From: Tianweitania sediminis
GTDB taxonomy: Bacteria > Pseudomonadota > Alphaproteobacteria > Rhizobiales > Rhizobiaceae
Direction: 5' to 3'
NCBI RefSeq assembly: GCF_017813335.1
Contig: NZ_JAGIYY010000002.1
Span: forward strand, 186,001 to 250,000
Length of the DNA stretch: 64,000 nt
The position numbers were made by a program, and so were the translations under genes. Position 1 is the stretch's first letter. Each line of letters opens with the position of its first letter. Shown here piece after piece: positions 35,363-46,316 of the stretch. Below the pieces are notes generated by a model. It was not told where the DNA came from and made no database searches. It was given only the letters and a program-made list of their open reading frames with translations.

Positions 35363-35977
35363 ATGTCGCGAAAGAAGGAAGATAGCGCCGTGCCCACCCC
35401 GATCTCGCATGCCTCGCCACCCAATCCTGCGGCAACAGACCGCCGCCTCGCGATGGGCGAACTGCGGCATCGCTGGGGCTGGTTCGTTGCGTTCGGCCTC
35501 GTGCTGGTTCTCCTGGGAACTGTCGGCCTGCTGAACATGCTCGTCGCAACGGTTGCATCGGTCTACACCGTTGCGATTCTGATGCTGATCGGCGCGGGAA
35601 CTCAGATCGCGCACGCTTTTTCGGTGAAGAGCTGGTCAGGCTTTCTGCTTTGGGTGCTTGGCGGCGTTGTTTACGCGATTGCCGGCTTTGCCGCGCTGGT
35701 GAACCCGCTTCTGGCGTCCGCAATCCTCACCCTGTTACTGGCCGCCGCTTTGATCGTCAGCGGTGTTGTGCGCGCTTGGGTGGGCTTTCAGGCGCGGCCG
35801 GCGCCGAACTGGGGCTGGGTCGTGTTGTCCGGCGCGGTGACCTTTCTCGCCGGATTGGTGATCGCGATGGGCTGGCCGGTCAACAGCTTGTGGGTGCTGG
35901 GCATGTTCCTAGCCCTGGATCTTCTGTTCCAGGGCTGGGCGATGATCGCCTTCGGTCTGGCGCTGAAGCGCCGCTAG
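35363..35977 (+). CDS. HdeD-family membrane protein
   Basis: A 204-residue protein with a polar N-terminal tail of about 40 residues and six predicted membrane helices, the HdeD/DUF308 layout (RWGWFVAFGLVLVLLGTVGL, YTVAILMLIGAGTQIAHAFS, and YAIAGFAALVNPLLA, the conserved N-P in the fourth helix). E. coli HdeD is linked to acid resistance at high cell density; the role elsewhere is uncertain. It starts 60 bases after glcF and may be its own unit. Confidence 0.82.
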   Translation: MSRKKEDSAVPTPISHASPPNPAATDRRLAMGELRHRWGWFVAFGLVLVLLGTVGLLNMLVATVASVYTVAILMLIGAGTQIAHAFSVKSWSGFLLWVLGGVVYAIAGFAALVNPLLASAILTLLLAAALIVSGVVRAWVGFQARPAPNWGWVVLSGAVTFLAGLVIAMGWPVNSLWVLGMFLALDLLFQGWAMIAFGLALKRR

Positions 35978-35983
35978 GCATTC

Positions 35984-36811
35984 TTAAAGCGAGAAGTCGA
36001 AGCGGTAGGTCGCCGAAACGCCGACGCTGAACTGGTTGCGGTCGCCACGCTCCTCTACCAGGCTCGAATCGGCAACCGGACCGGTCAGGCGGCGGTATTC
36101 GCCGAACAAGCTGGTTTCCACCCGCTCCGTGGTCTTCCAGGTGAGGGCACCCCCGACGCCGTAGGACGAGACGCCGCTGTCGCCGTTGTATTCCGACAAA
36201 CCGGAGCGCAGCGATTCGGCAAAACTCACGCCGTAGTAGGCATCCACGTAGTCCGCCGTCCCGTAGGTGATGCGCGGCCCGCCGGACAAGCGCAGCGATG
36301 GCGTCAGGTAGGTGAACGCATCCACTGCGCCATCAGCAACAATGCCGTCGTGGGCGTTGATGCCGCGGCGAACTTCGCCACGAATGCGCAGCCAGTCCAG
36401 CGGGTAGAACTCAGCAAAAACGCCCACTTCCACACCGAACTCGACGTCGTCCAGGCCGAATGTGTCGTCGTAATCATCGTTGTCACGGCCGAAAACGACC
36501 TTGGCGGTCGGGCCGGCACGGAACGCGCCGGTATCCACGATGCCGATGGAGATGTTGTCGTTGCGCGAGGTGAAGCGGCGCTCCGTTCCTTGCCGCCCGA
36601 AAGAAACGAGCGGCTGGGCAAAGAAGCGGTAATGGTCGCCGCCTTCGAACTCCGGCAGGTAAAGCGCGGCAGCGCCGATCGTCAGGCTCCAGTCACCGCT
36701 GTAGAAGCGCTCGCGGCTGGGTTCCGAAACGCCGCCCAGATCAGCCGCGCTTGCGCAGACCGTTCCGGCCAGCAAGGCAGCGGCCGAGAAACCGTAAATC
36801 CAGCAACGCAT
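35984..36811 (-). CDS. MipA/OmpV-family outer-membrane protein
   Basis: A 275-residue protein with a signal peptide (MRCWIYGFSAAALLAGTVCA, SAAD), alternating beta-strand pattern and a terminal aromatic strand SVGVSATYRFDFSL typical of outer-membrane barrels. The MipA/OmpV type is suggested by DWSLTIGAAALYLPEFEGGD and FAQPLVSFGRQG. These proteins scaffold murein enzymes or act as porin-like barrels; the specific role is unknown. I chose the ATG at 36811 ahead of the signal peptide. It converges with the HdeD gene with six bases between stops. Confidence 0.85.
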   Translation of the reverse strand: MRCWIYGFSAAALLAGTVCASAADLGGVSEPSRERFYSGDWSLTIGAAALYLPEFEGGDHYRFFAQPLVSFGRQGTERRFTSRNDNISIGIVDTGAFRAGPTAKVVFGRDNDDYDDTFGLDDVEFGVEVGVFAEFYPLDWLRIRGEVRRGINAHDGIVADGAVDAFTYLTPSLRLSGGPRITYGTADYVDAYYGVSFAESLRSGLSEYNGDSGVSSYGVGGALTWKTTERVETSLFGEYRRLTGPVADSSLVEERGDRNQFSVGVSATYRFDFSL

Positions 36812-36872
36812 GTTCTGACCCCCGTCCAGTTCCCGCGGCACAACGATGCCTGCGCTTGCTTAACGAACTGCA

Positions 36873-37859
36873 CTACCTCGGCAGGAATGACAAGGCTGCG
36901 TCGAGATCCCCCATCGGAGTGATGCGCGAAAGCAACGCTCGCGCTTCCGCTTCGTCCCGCTTCATCTGCACAACGAGCGCGTCGAGATCGTCGAACTTCG
37001 CTTCGCCGCGAAGGAACCCGAAAAACGAGACGGAAGCGGTTTCGCCGTAAAGATCGCCGCTGAAATCGAACAGAAAGGTTTCAAGCAGCGGCGCACCGTT
37101 TTCATCCACGGTAGGCCGCCGGCCAAAGCTCGCGACGCCATCAAGCAGGCTGCCATCAGCACGGCGGAAGCGCACGGCATAAATGCCGTGGGCTAGGGTG
37201 GTTTCGGGCGGCAGCGCCATGTTGGCCGTCGGATAGCCGAGCGTGCGGCCGAGCTTCTTGCCGCCGGTGACCTCGGCTTGGACGGTGAAGCGGTAGCCAA
37301 GCAGGCCTGCCGCCTGCGAAACGTCGCCTTCGGCCAGAAGCTTGCGAATGCGGCTGGACGAGATGACATCCGCGTTCTCGTCGCGAAAGGCATCCACAAG
37401 CGTCACGCCGAAGCCGCGTCGCTCGCCTTCGGTCATCAGGAAGGCGGGGCCGCCGCGCCGTTCGCGGCCGAAATGGAAATCAACGCCGGTCACCGCGTGG
37501 CGGATCGCAAGCGCACCGGTCAGGATGCCGGACACGAAGTCCTCTGCCGAGGTTTGCGCGAACGGCTGATCGAAGCGTTGCTCCACCACCGCATCGAAGC
37601 CCAGCACGTCGAGCAGGCGTGCCCGCAACGGAGCCGGCGACAAGCGCGCCACCGGCTGGTCGGGTCGAAAAAGGGATCTCGGGTGCGGCTCAAACGTGAG
37701 AACGAGTGCGGGAACCTGCATGTCGGCGGCGATGCCGAGCGCCTTGTCCAGAACCGATCGGTGACCGCGATGAACGCCGTCGAAGTTGCCGATCGCCACG
37801 ACGCCGCCACGCAGATGCGGCGGGAAGTCTGACAGGCTGGCGATGCGCTGGAGGGCCAT
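36873..37859 (-). CDS. ribF: Bifunctional riboflavin kinase / FAD synthetase
   Basis: A 328-residue enzyme. The adenylyltransferase domain has GGVVAIGNFDGVHRGHRSVL (the HxGH nucleotidyl-transfer motif) and the flavokinase domain has LGYRFTVQAEVTGGKKLGRT followed by GYPTANM. It converts riboflavin to FMN and then FAD. It follows the HAD phosphatase gene by six bases and is probably in an operon with it, an association common in rhizobia. Confidence 0.96.
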   Translation of the reverse strand: MALQRIASLSDFPPHLRGGVVAIGNFDGVHRGHRSVLDKALGIAADMQVPALVLTFEPHPRSLFRPDQPVARLSPAPLRARLLDVLGFDAVVEQRFDQPFAQTSAEDFVSGILTGALAIRHAVTGVDFHFGRERRGGPAFLMTEGERRGFGVTLVDAFRDENADVISSSRIRKLLAEGDVSQAAGLLGYRFTVQAEVTGGKKLGRTLGYPTANMALPPETTLAHGIYAVRFRRADGSLLDGVASFGRRPTVDENGAPLLETFLFDFSGDLYGETASVSFFGFLRGEAKFDDLDALVVQMKRDEAEARALLSRITPMGDLDAALSFLPR

Positions 37860-37865
37860 CCGCTG

Positions 37866-38726
37866 TCAGCGCAGGGTGGGGATGACGCCGATTGGGTCCG
37901 CCCCATGCTTCTCGAGAAAACGTCCGAGCATCGCGAGATCCGGTGCATGCGCCGGCCCATAATCGCGGGCGTGAACACCGGCCGACACGTAAAGCACGTC
38001 GAAACCATTGTCGGCAGCACCCTTCACGTCGGTGAGCATGCCGTCACCAATCGCCAATGCTTCAGAAGGAGCAATCTCCCGGCCGATCACCTCCGCGGCT
38101 GCCGCAAGCGCCGCCTGATAGATGGGGTGATGCGGTTTGCCGGCGATCAGCGTTCGTCCACCCATCAGGCCGTAGTCCCGCGCCAAGGCACCGGCGCACC
38201 AGACAAGGTCGTCGCCCCGTTCCACCACGATGTCGGGGTTGGCGCAAACCATGGGAAGATCGCGCGACCGCAAGCGCCGCAGCATCTCGGTATAATCTTC
38301 GGGCGTTTCCCGCGTGTCGTTGAACAAGCCGGTGCAGCAGATCCCCGATGCCTCGAATTCCTCGACGAGTTCTACATCAAGACCATCATAAAGCGTCAGT
38401 TCGCGCTCGCTGCCGATGTGAAACAAGCGACGAGGACCGTTGCGGATCAACTCGCGCGTAACGTCGCCTGAGGTGACGATGCGATCATAGGCCTCGGGAA
38501 GCACGCCGAGGCCGAGCAGTTGCGCTTCCACATCCGCGAAAGGCCGCGGCGCGTTGGTGATCAGCACCACGGCAAGTCCGCTCGCGCGGGCCGAGGCGAG
38601 CGCCTCGCTGGCCGAGCGAAACGACTGGACGCCATTATGCAGCACGCCCCACACATCGCAGAAGATCGCGCGATAGCGGCCCGACACCTGATCGAGCGTT
38701 TCGATCATCTTCGGTGCTGAACTCAT
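37866..38726 (-). CDS. TIGR01459-type HAD-family phosphatase
   Basis: A 286-residue HAD-superfamily hydrolase of the NagD/4-nitrophenylphosphatase (IIA) group. Motif I is IFCDVWGVLHNGVQSF, in which the usual second Asp is Trp-Gly-Val as in TIGR01459 proteins; motif II is VVLITNAPRP, and motif IV region IGDGMLTDVKGA holds the late acidic pair. The physiological substrate is not known; the tight link to ribF (six-base gap) suggests a flavin or sugar phosphate, which is inference. Confidence 0.88.
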   Translation of the reverse strand: MSSAPKMIETLDQVSGRYRAIFCDVWGVLHNGVQSFRSASEALASARASGLAVVLITNAPRPFADVEAQLLGLGVLPEAYDRIVTSGDVTRELIRNGPRRLFHIGSERELTLYDGLDVELVEEFEASGICCTGLFNDTRETPEDYTEMLRRLRSRDLPMVCANPDIVVERGDDLVWCAGALARDYGLMGGRTLIAGKPHHPIYQAALAAAAEVIGREIAPSEALAIGDGMLTDVKGAADNGFDVLYVSAGVHARDYGPAHAPDLAMLGRFLEKHGADPIGVIPTLR

Positions 38727-38923
38727 GGACTATCCTGCTTTTCAAGGTTCTGTGCTGTGGCTCCTAGCCCAGACCTCCGCAGGTGTCACGCGCTAAGCCA
38801 GCGCGGGAAGATGCAGCTTCCTAAGCAGATATTTACGCATACGCTTAAAATGAGCGGGTCCTGTCACACCGCAATTTAGGATTGCGTCTGTAAGGCCGGT
38901 CGAACCACCTGAATGGAAGACAG

Positions 38924-40903
38924 ATGATCAGGAAGTTTCTGCAGGACCGGCGCGGCAATTACGCCCTCGCGACCATTGCGGTCACTGTGCCGCTGTTGGG
39001 CGCCTTGGCTCTTGCCGTGGATTACAGCGAAATGAGCCGCGAACGCGAGTTGACGCTGAACGCCCTGGACGCGGCCGGCATCGCGACGGCGCGCCGTCTC
39101 ATCGAAGGCGCGTCCGCAACGGAGTTGCAGACCTACGCCCGCAACTTCTTCAACGCCAATATCGGCAACATCGATCCGGGCCGGGTACAGTTGTCGCTGG
39201 TTCTGCCGAACGACAACGCGGCCGGCGGCGGCACGCTCAAGATCGGCGCTACACTCGATTACGATCCGCTGTTTTTCGGCGCCTTTGAGCGCCTCCGGAA
39301 CCAAACGCCCAGCGACCTGAGCTTCTCCGCGTCGAGCGAGATCAAGCTGAAGAACACGATCGAAGTTGCCCTTGTGCTCGATAACTCGGGCTCCATGGAT
39401 TATACGGGCTCGGGATCGGGCAAGAAGCGCATGGTGCTGCTGAAAGAAGCAGCGAAGCAACTTGTGGACACGCTGTCGGCGCAAAGCGCGCAGATGAAGC
39501 AGTTGCAGAAGCCGGTTCAGTTCGGGCTCGTACCCTTTGCTGCATCCGTGAATGTTGGTTCCTCCAACGAAAACGAAAGCTGGATGGATACGACCGGCGT
39601 GTCACCCGTCCATCATGAAAATTTTGATTGGACGACTATCGGAAGCGCCGGAAGCTCCAAGTACGTCGAGGAAGTTGCAGGTGTTCGCTACGCTCGTGGC
39701 TCGGATTGGGGAGACCTGAAGGACAAGCCGCTCACTCGTTTCACGCTCTACAACAATATGCAGCGCATCAGCGGTACGAACCAGCAGACGAACACCACAA
39801 CGGAGAAAGAGTGCAAGGAGTGGGCGTGGAGCTGGAGCTCAGGCTTCTACTGCTCTCGGTGGGGTACTAAGACGGTCACCACGACTACAAACGTCAACAC
39901 TTTCAGCAAGCCGTTTACCTGGGAAGGTTGCGTGGAGGCCAGGCCCTTCCCCTATAACGTCGACGACACGGCGGCTTCCAAGTCGTCGCCGGCCACCATG
40001 TTCGTGCCGATGTTTGCGCCGGATGAAGCCGGTAATATTTGGACACAACAGAGCGCTACAGATCCAACGATCAAGAAGTTCAAGTCCCATAATTCCTGGT
40101 GGGACGATATGAGCACCACGAACCCGTCCAATGCAACTGACTACCGGGCTCGTCAGCAAAACATGAAGAAATACTTCGTTGCGGCTCCGAGTTCTGCAGC
40201 TATGCCGGCAGCACATGATGGCCCGAACTCCAGCTGTACCACCACCGCGATACTGCCGCTGACGGACGTCAGCACGGCGGCCGGTGTGACCAAAGTGAAA
40301 GCCGCGATTGACGGCATGATCGCGCTCGGCGCAACCAACGTCCCGGAAGGGATGGCTTGGGGATGGCGCGTGCTGTCCAGCGCGGCGCCTTTCACAGGCG
40401 GGCGGCCCGAAAGCGAGAAAGGCAACGACAAGGTTGTTATTGTCCTGACCGATGGTGAGAACACTTATTACACGCCTGATTCTCTCGGCTTCAGCGATTC
40501 AGCTGGCAATGGCTCCACCTATTCGGTTTATGGCTATGCGGCTCAGAAGTACAACAACGGTTCGAACCCGCGCCTTTACATGAACACATCGAGCGCTGTG
40601 TCGAAGACAACCTTCAGCAACGCCAACTTTACGAAAGCTCTTAATGAGCACTTCGCGGCACTCTGCGCGAACGCCAAAGCGCAGAACATCACCGTCATGA
40701 CGGTTGCGCTCGACCTTGATGGCAAGAACGCTGTTGAGAAAGCTCAGATCGATGCACTGTCTGCTTGTGCGTCCGACTCGAAATTTCGGAGAGACAGCTC
40801 CGGCAAGGCAGCCAAGCTGTTCTGGAATGCGACGGGCTCAAGCCTCGCCGACGACTTCAAGAGCATCGCAGACGAATTGTCGAACCTTCGCATCGTCAGC
40901 TGA
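38924..40903 (+). CDS. TadG-like protein with von Willebrand factor A domain
   Basis: A 659-residue protein. The N-terminus (DRRGNYALATIAVTVPLLGA, LALAVDYSEM) is the TadE/TadG-type membrane anchor found in Flp pilus systems. A VWA domain begins at about residue 145, with the metal-site motif DNSGS at 153-157, and reappears after a long insertion as VVIVLTDGENTYYTP. The insertion (about residues 205-420) is rich in Thr, Ser and Trp and includes a Cys/Trp cluster (KECKEWAWSWSSGFYCSRW). It is extracytoplasmic by analogy. No other tad genes are nearby, so it is an orphan. Base composition of the insertion is lower in GC than the neighbours. Confidence 0.82.
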   Translation: MIRKFLQDRRGNYALATIAVTVPLLGALALAVDYSEMSRERELTLNALDAAGIATARRLIEGASATELQTYARNFFNANIGNIDPGRVQLSLVLPNDNAAGGGTLKIGATLDYDPLFFGAFERLRNQTPSDLSFSASSEIKLKNTIEVALVLDNSGSMDYTGSGSGKKRMVLLKEAAKQLVDTLSAQSAQMKQLQKPVQFGLVPFAASVNVGSSNENESWMDTTGVSPVHHENFDWTTIGSAGSSKYVEEVAGVRYARGSDWGDLKDKPLTRFTLYNNMQRISGTNQQTNTTTEKECKEWAWSWSSGFYCSRWGTKTVTTTTNVNTFSKPFTWEGCVEARPFPYNVDDTAASKSSPATMFVPMFAPDEAGNIWTQQSATDPTIKKFKSHNSWWDDMSTTNPSNATDYRARQQNMKKYFVAAPSSAAMPAAHDGPNSSCTTTAILPLTDVSTAAGVTKVKAAIDGMIALGATNVPEGMAWGWRVLSSAAPFTGGRPESEKGNDKVVIVLTDGENTYYTPDSLGFSDSAGNGSTYSVYGYAAQKYNNGSNPRLYMNTSSAVSKTTFSNANFTKALNEHFAALCANAKAQNITVMTVALDLDGKNAVEKAQIDALSACASDSKFRRDSSGKAAKLFWNATGSSLADDFKSIADELSNLRIVS

Positions 40904-40923
40904 TCGGGGGCGTAGTGGCTGGA

Positions 40924-40948
40924 ACGCGCGGCCCGTGCCGCGCGTCTT
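40924..40948 (+). terminator. Possible terminator hairpin after the TadG-like gene
   Basis: ACGCGCGGC (40924-40932) and GCCGCGCGT (40937-40945) form a perfect nine-base stem with a four-base loop. The following CTT is a poor T-run, so this could also be a transcript-stabilising hairpin. Confidence 0.4.
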
Positions 40949-41025
40949 GCGCGAGCCCCCGCAACCTCCCATCTACGGTATGCCGGGCGCCCCAAAAATC
41001 GTCTGGCAGTCACGTTCCCACGATC

Positions 41026-41053
41026 TTGACAGGCTCTGTGTCCTCCCTTATCT
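41026..41053 (+). promoter_or_regulatory. Promoter of groES-groEL, RpoH-like
   Basis: TTGACA (41026-41031, within CTTGAC) is followed after 16 bases by TTATCT (41048-41053, within CCCTTATCT). This fits a heat-shock sigma-32-type promoter of alphaproteobacteria and is also an acceptable housekeeping -35/-10. The CIRCE operator begins 11 bases downstream. Confidence 0.65.
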
Positions 41054-41063
41054 CGGCGTCGCG

Positions 41064-41090
41064 TTAGCACTCGACCAAGGTGAGTGCTAA
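41064..41090. promoter_or_regulatory. CIRCE element (HrcA operator)
   Basis: TTAGCACTC (41064-41072), a nine-base spacer, and GAGTGCTAA (41082-41090) are a perfect match to the CIRCE consensus. It lies between the promoter and the groES start, where HrcA repressor binds. This predicts combined control by HrcA repression and RpoH activation. hrcA is not in the window. Confidence 0.97.
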
Positions 41091-41139
41091 CTGGTTCTCC
41101 AGAACCAACCGACATCATCCAACCGAGGAAGTATTGGAT

Positions 41140-41433
41140 ATGGCCAGCAATTTCCGCCCGCTTCATGACCGCGTGGTCGTTCGTCGGGTTGAGTCCGAGG
41201 AAAAGACCGCCGGCGGGATCATCATCCCGGACACCGCCAAGGAAAAGCCGCAGGAAGGCGAAGTGATCGCCGTTGGTTCCGGCGCGCGCGACGAGAGCGG
41301 CAAGATCGTTGCCCTCGACGTCAAGGCAGGCGATCGCGTTCTGTTCGGCAAGTGGTCCGGCACCGAAGTGAAGCTCAATGGCGAAGACCTTCTGATCATG
41401 AAGGAATCCGACATCATGGGCATCATCGGCTGA
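41140..41433 (+). CDS. groES: Co-chaperonin GroES
   Basis: A 97-residue protein starting at ATG 41140 after CGAGGAAG. It has the Cpn10 signature [20 protein letters not shown], the mobile loop [18 protein letters not shown] and the C-terminal [14 protein letters not shown]. It caps GroEL in ATP-driven protein folding in the cytoplasm. groEL follows 59 bases downstream, and both are controlled by the CIRCE element. Confidence 0.98.
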   Translation: MASNFRPLHDRVVVRRVESEEKTAGGIIIPDTAKEKPQEGEVIAVGSGARDESGKIVALDVKAGDRVLFGKWSGTEVKLNGEDLLIMKESDIMGIIG

Positions 41434-41462
41434 TCAGCCTTTTTCGCTCACCCGCAACCTGA

Positions 41463-43142
<1,680 letters not shown>

Positions 43143-43170
43143 GTCTGGCATCCCGAACGGTACTCTGAAA

Positions 43171-43196
43171 GGGCGGCAGCAATGCCGCCCTTTTTT
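43171..43196 (+). terminator. Rho-independent terminator of groESL
   Basis: GGGCGGCA (43171-43178) and TGCCGCCC (43183-43190) form an eight-base stem with a GCAA tetraloop, followed by six T residues. It starts 28 bases after the groEL stop. Confidence 0.92.
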
Positions 43197-43295
43197 CGTA
43201 CCCTCGCTGTCTCCGCAATCGGCATCCGATGGGGAACGATGGCGGATAGGCCGCGTTGTCCCAATATCGATCCGTAAGAAAAAGGAGATTGGGCT

Positions 43296-43481
43296 ATGGT
43301 GAACAAAGACCAGGCTGAAGGCGTTGGCAAGCAGATCAAGGGCGCCGTGAAGGACGCCGTCGGTGGCGCAACCGGCGATACAAGCACGCAGGTCGACGGC
43401 AAGCTCGACAAGGCGGAAGGCAAGGTCCAGAAGGGCTTTGGCGACGTCAAGGACGATGCCGACCGCGACGCCAAGCGCTGA
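43296..43481 (+). CDS. CsbD-family stress protein
   Basis: A 61-residue, highly charged hydrophilic protein (MVNKDQAEGVGKQIKGAVKD, AVGGATGD, KLDKAEGKVQKGFGDVKDD) matching CsbD/YjbJ. Such proteins are abundant under general stress and lack a defined biochemical function. A good AAAAAGGAG ribosome-binding site precedes the ATG. It stands alone between the groEL terminator and fumC. Confidence 0.9.
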   Translation: MVNKDQAEGVGKQIKGAVKDAVGGATGDTSTQVDGKLDKAEGKVQKGFGDVKDDADRDAKR

Positions 43482-43672
43482 GCGCATCAGTCCGACGTGA
43501 TCTACGGCAACGAGGCCGGTCGCAGCAGCGGCCGGCCTTCTGCGTTCGTGTCGCCGGTCATTTGTGCCGCCCAGCCTGCGCCAGCATCAACTCAATCGAT
43601 TTTGGTGGATTGCGCCTGATGGCAGGGGCGAAGTCGTTGTGCTAGCGAACGGGCAAACAGGAGACCCGAGCA

Positions 43673-45064
43673 ATGGCTCAGATGCGCCGCGAAACCGATA
43701 CTTTCGGCCCGATCGATGTTCCGTCCGACAGGTATTGGGGCGCGCAAACCCAGCGTTCCCTCCAGAACTTCAAGATCGGCGGCGAACGCATGCCTTTGCC
43801 TCTGGTGCACGCGCTTGGCATGGTCAAGCGGGCGGCTGCGGAAGTGAACATGAGCCTCGGCAAGCTCGACAAGGAGATCGGCGATGCGATCGCCACGGCG
43901 GCCGATGAGGTCATCACCGGCGGACTCGACGACCATTTCCCCCTGGTGGTCTGGCAGACGGGTTCCGGCACCCAATCCAACATGAACGCCAACGAGGTGA
44001 TCTCCAATCGCGCGATCGAGATCCTCGGCGGCACGATGGGCTCCAAGAAGCCGGTTCATCCGAACGACCACGTCAACATGAGCCAGTCGTCGAACGATAC
44101 GTTCCCGACCGCCATGCATATTGCGGCCGTGCTGGAAGTTCATGAGCGGCTGCTGCCTGCGCTGGAACACCTGCAAGCGGCGATGGAAAAGAAGGTCGAA
44201 AGCTTCGCGTCCATCGTGAAGATCGGCCGCACGCATACCCAGGATGCCACGCCGCTGACGCTGGGTCAGGAGTTTTCCGGCTACCTTGCGGCGCTGGAAT
44301 ACGGTGAAAAGCGCATCGCTGACAGCCTGGAAGACGTTTATGCCCTTGCCCAAGGCGGTACCGCCGTAGGCACCGGGCTGAACGCGCCGGTGGGCTTCGC
44401 GGAAGCCTTTGCCGATCGCGTTTCGGAAATCACCTCGCTTCCGTTTCGCACCGCCGAAAACAAGTTTGAGGCGCTTGCCTCGCACGGAGCACTGACCGAC
44501 CTGCACGGCTCGCTGACCGCGCTCGCGGCAGATCTGTTCAAGATCGGAAACGACATCCGCTTTCTCGGCTCAGGCCCCCGATCGGGCCTTGGCGAGTTGA
44601 AGCTGCCGGAAAACGAGCCCGGCTCTTCGATCATGCCCGGCAAGGTGAACCCGACCCAGGCCGAAGCGCTGACCATGGTATGCGCGCAGGTGATGGGCAA
44701 CCAGACCGCCGTTTCGTTCGCAGCGAGCCAGGGCCATTTCGAGCTGAACGTCTTCAAGCCCGTCATCGCGTTGAATGTGTTGCAGTCGATCCGCATTCTG
44801 GCTGATGCCATGGTGTCCTTCGCCGACAATTGCGTGGACGGCATCGAGGCGGACGAGCGTCGCATCGAGGACCTGATGCAGAAGTCGCTGATGCTGGTGA
44901 CGGCGCTGGCGCCCAAGATCGGCTACGATGCTGCGGCAAAGATCGCGAAAACCGCGCACAAGAACGGCACGACCTTGCGGGAGGAAGCTGTCGCAAGCGG
45001 GGAAGTAACGGACGCTGAGTATGACGAGTTGGTGAAGCCAGAAGCGATGACCCGCCCGGGCTGA
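43673..45064 (+). CDS. fumC: Fumarate hydratase, class II
   Basis: A 463-residue enzyme of the TCA cycle that interconverts fumarate and malate in the cytoplasm, iron-independent. The sequence shows [60 protein letters not shown], and the superfamily signature [13 protein letters not shown]. The ATG follows AGGAG. Full length and ordinary. Confidence 0.98.
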   Translation: MAQMRRETDTFGPIDVPSDRYWGAQTQRSLQNFKIGGERMPLPLVHALGMVKRAAAEVNMSLGKLDKEIGDAIATAADEVITGGLDDHFPLVVWQTGSGTQSNMNANEVISNRAIEILGGTMGSKKPVHPNDHVNMSQSSNDTFPTAMHIAAVLEVHERLLPALEHLQAAMEKKVESFASIVKIGRTHTQDATPLTLGQEFSGYLAALEYGEKRIADSLEDVYALAQGGTAVGTGLNAPVGFAEAFADRVSEITSLPFRTAENKFEALASHGALTDLHGSLTALAADLFKIGNDIRFLGSGPRSGLGELKLPENEPGSSIMPGKVNPTQAEALTMVCAQVMGNQTAVSFAASQGHFELNVFKPVIALNVLQSIRILADAMVSFADNCVDGIEADERRIEDLMQKSLMLVTALAPKIGYDAAAKIAKTAHKNGTTLREEAVASGEVTDAEYDELVKPEAMTRPG

Positions 45065-45098
45065 GATTCTGGGACTTGTGAACAGGTTTCGCGCTGTC

Positions 45099-45115
45099 GT
45101 TCAACAAAGTTGAAC
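45099..45115. promoter_or_regulatory. Palindrome GTTCAAC-AAA-GTTGAAC upstream of the DoxX gene
   Basis: A perfect 17-base dyad (seven-base arms, three-base centre) lies 80 bases before the DoxX start. Its size and symmetry fit a dimeric repressor site of the MarR, HxlR or TetR type. No regulator gene is adjacent. Confidence 0.55.
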
Positions 45116-45194
45116 ATAGCGTCGTCTGATGAGAGGCTGACGCTGGGAAGCAAAATGCGCCATGAAGAGCGCATCAACTTCCCAGCGAGGCTTC

Positions 45195-45572
45195 ATGTCC
45201 ACCATCGTCCTTATCGGCCGCGTTCTGCTGTCGATCATCTTCATCCTGTCTGGCTTCGGCAAGCTGACCGCGCTTGGCGGAACTGCGGGCTACTTCGCGA
45301 GCCTCGGGATACCGGCTCCTATGGTTGCGGCCGTTGTGGTTGGCTTGGTGGAACTCGTGGGCGGCCTGGCTGTGCTTCTCGGCTTCCGCACCCGTGAGGG
45401 TGCTTGGGCGCTGGCCATCTTCTGCGTGGCTTCCGCAGTCGTTGCTCATAGCGACTGGTCGGACATGATGCAGATGATCGCGTTCCAGAAGAATCTGGCG
45501 CTCGCAGGCGGTCTGCTTGTACTCGCAGCTTTCGGGCCCGGGCCGATTTCGATCGAAGCCCGCCGCGCCTGA
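45195..45572 (+). CDS. DoxX-family membrane protein
   Basis: A 125-residue protein with four predicted membrane helices in the DoxX arrangement (VLLSIIFILSGFGKLTALGG, TAGYFASLGIPAP, LVELVGGLAVLLGF, ALAIFCVASAVVAHSDW). Family members are quinone-linked or stress-linked membrane proteins, sometimes called YphA/YqjF. I use the ATG at 45195; an ATG at 45162 would add a polar eleven-residue lead. The palindrome upstream suggests induction by a specific signal. A terminator follows. Confidence 0.85.
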   Translation: MSTIVLIGRVLLSIIFILSGFGKLTALGGTAGYFASLGIPAPMVAAVVVGLVELVGGLAVLLGFRTREGAWALAIFCVASAVVAHSDWSDMMQMIAFQKNLALAGGLLVLAAFGPGPISIEARRA

Positions 45573-45600
45573 ATTCTGCGAAGCGATTTTCATGACGCAC

Positions 45601-45627
45601 AAGCCCGGCCTCGCGCCGGGCTTTTTT
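45601..45627. terminator. Bidirectional rho-independent terminator between doxX and hisG
   Basis: AAGCCCGGC (45601-45609) and GCCGGGCTT (45615-45623) form a nine-base stem with a CTCGC loop, followed by T residues on the plus strand. The complementary strand also ends in A/T flanks, so it can stop doxX and hisG transcripts converging here. Confidence 0.85.
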
Positions 45628-46316
45628 CATGCAAGAAGCTTCGCGACCTGCGTCAGCGCTTTCGCGTCCTCATCGGATCGGGCGCGTTTGGAAGCCACCA
45701 GGCATGCCTGGGATCGCAGGATAATGCCGTCTGACAATACCCGTAGGTGGTTGGCCGTAAGCGTTGAGCCTGTGGAGGTGATGTCGACAATGACATCCGC
45801 CAAGCCTGCTGCCGGAGCGCCCTCCGTGGCGCCCAGGCTTTCCACGATCCGATAAACCTGAATGCCGTGCTTCAGGGAAAAGAACTGCTGGGTCAGCCGC
45901 CAGTATTTGGTGGCGATCCGCAACCGGCGGCCATGCCGCTGGCGGAACTCGGCGGCCACGTCATCGAGGTCAGCCATGGTTTCCACGTCCAGCCAAACAT
46001 CGGGCACGGCAACCACAACATCGGCGGCGCCAAATCCAAGGCGCGCTTCGATGGAAACGTGGACCTCCCAGTTCGCCAGAGTTTCGCGCACGAGATCCTC
46101 GCCCGTGACGCCGAGATCCACGGAGCCTTGCCCGAGTTCCTGTGCAATTTCTGAAGCCGAAAGAAAGACGACGTCGATTGGGAGGGGTCCCTCGATGCGT
46201 CCGCGATAGGAGCGCGGATCCGTGGGCAGTTGCACCTGAAGCCCGACTTGCGCGAAGCGCTCGATCGCCTGCTCCTTGAGCCGGCCTTTGGAGGGGAGGG
46301 CGAGGGTCAGCGTCAT
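45627..46316 (-). CDS. hisG: ATP phosphoribosyltransferase catalytic subunit, short form
   Basis: A 229-residue short-form HisG, about 60 residues shorter than the regulatory long form, which works with HisZ. It has [35 protein letters not shown] and the PRPP-loop region [20 protein letters not shown]. It catalyses the first committed step of histidine synthesis. The ATG at 46316 overlaps the hisZ stop (ATGA), so HisZ and HisG are made in a coupled way. Confidence 0.96.
   Translation of the reverse strand: MTLTLALPSKGRLKEQAIERFAQVGLQVQLPTDPRSYRGRIEGPLPIDVVFLSASEIAQELGQGSVDLGVTGEDLVRETLANWEVHVSIEARLGFGAADVVVAVPDVWLDVETMADLDDVAAEFRQRHGRRLRIATKYWRLTQQFFSLKHGIQVYRIVESLGATEGAPAAGLADVIVDITSTGSTLTANHLRVLSDGIILRSQACLVASKRARSDEDAKALTQVAKLLA

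Noticed and set aside
43514..43540. AGGCCGG-N12-CCGGCCT stem after csbD
   Set aside because: The seven-base stem has a large loop and no T-run, too weak to call as a terminator.
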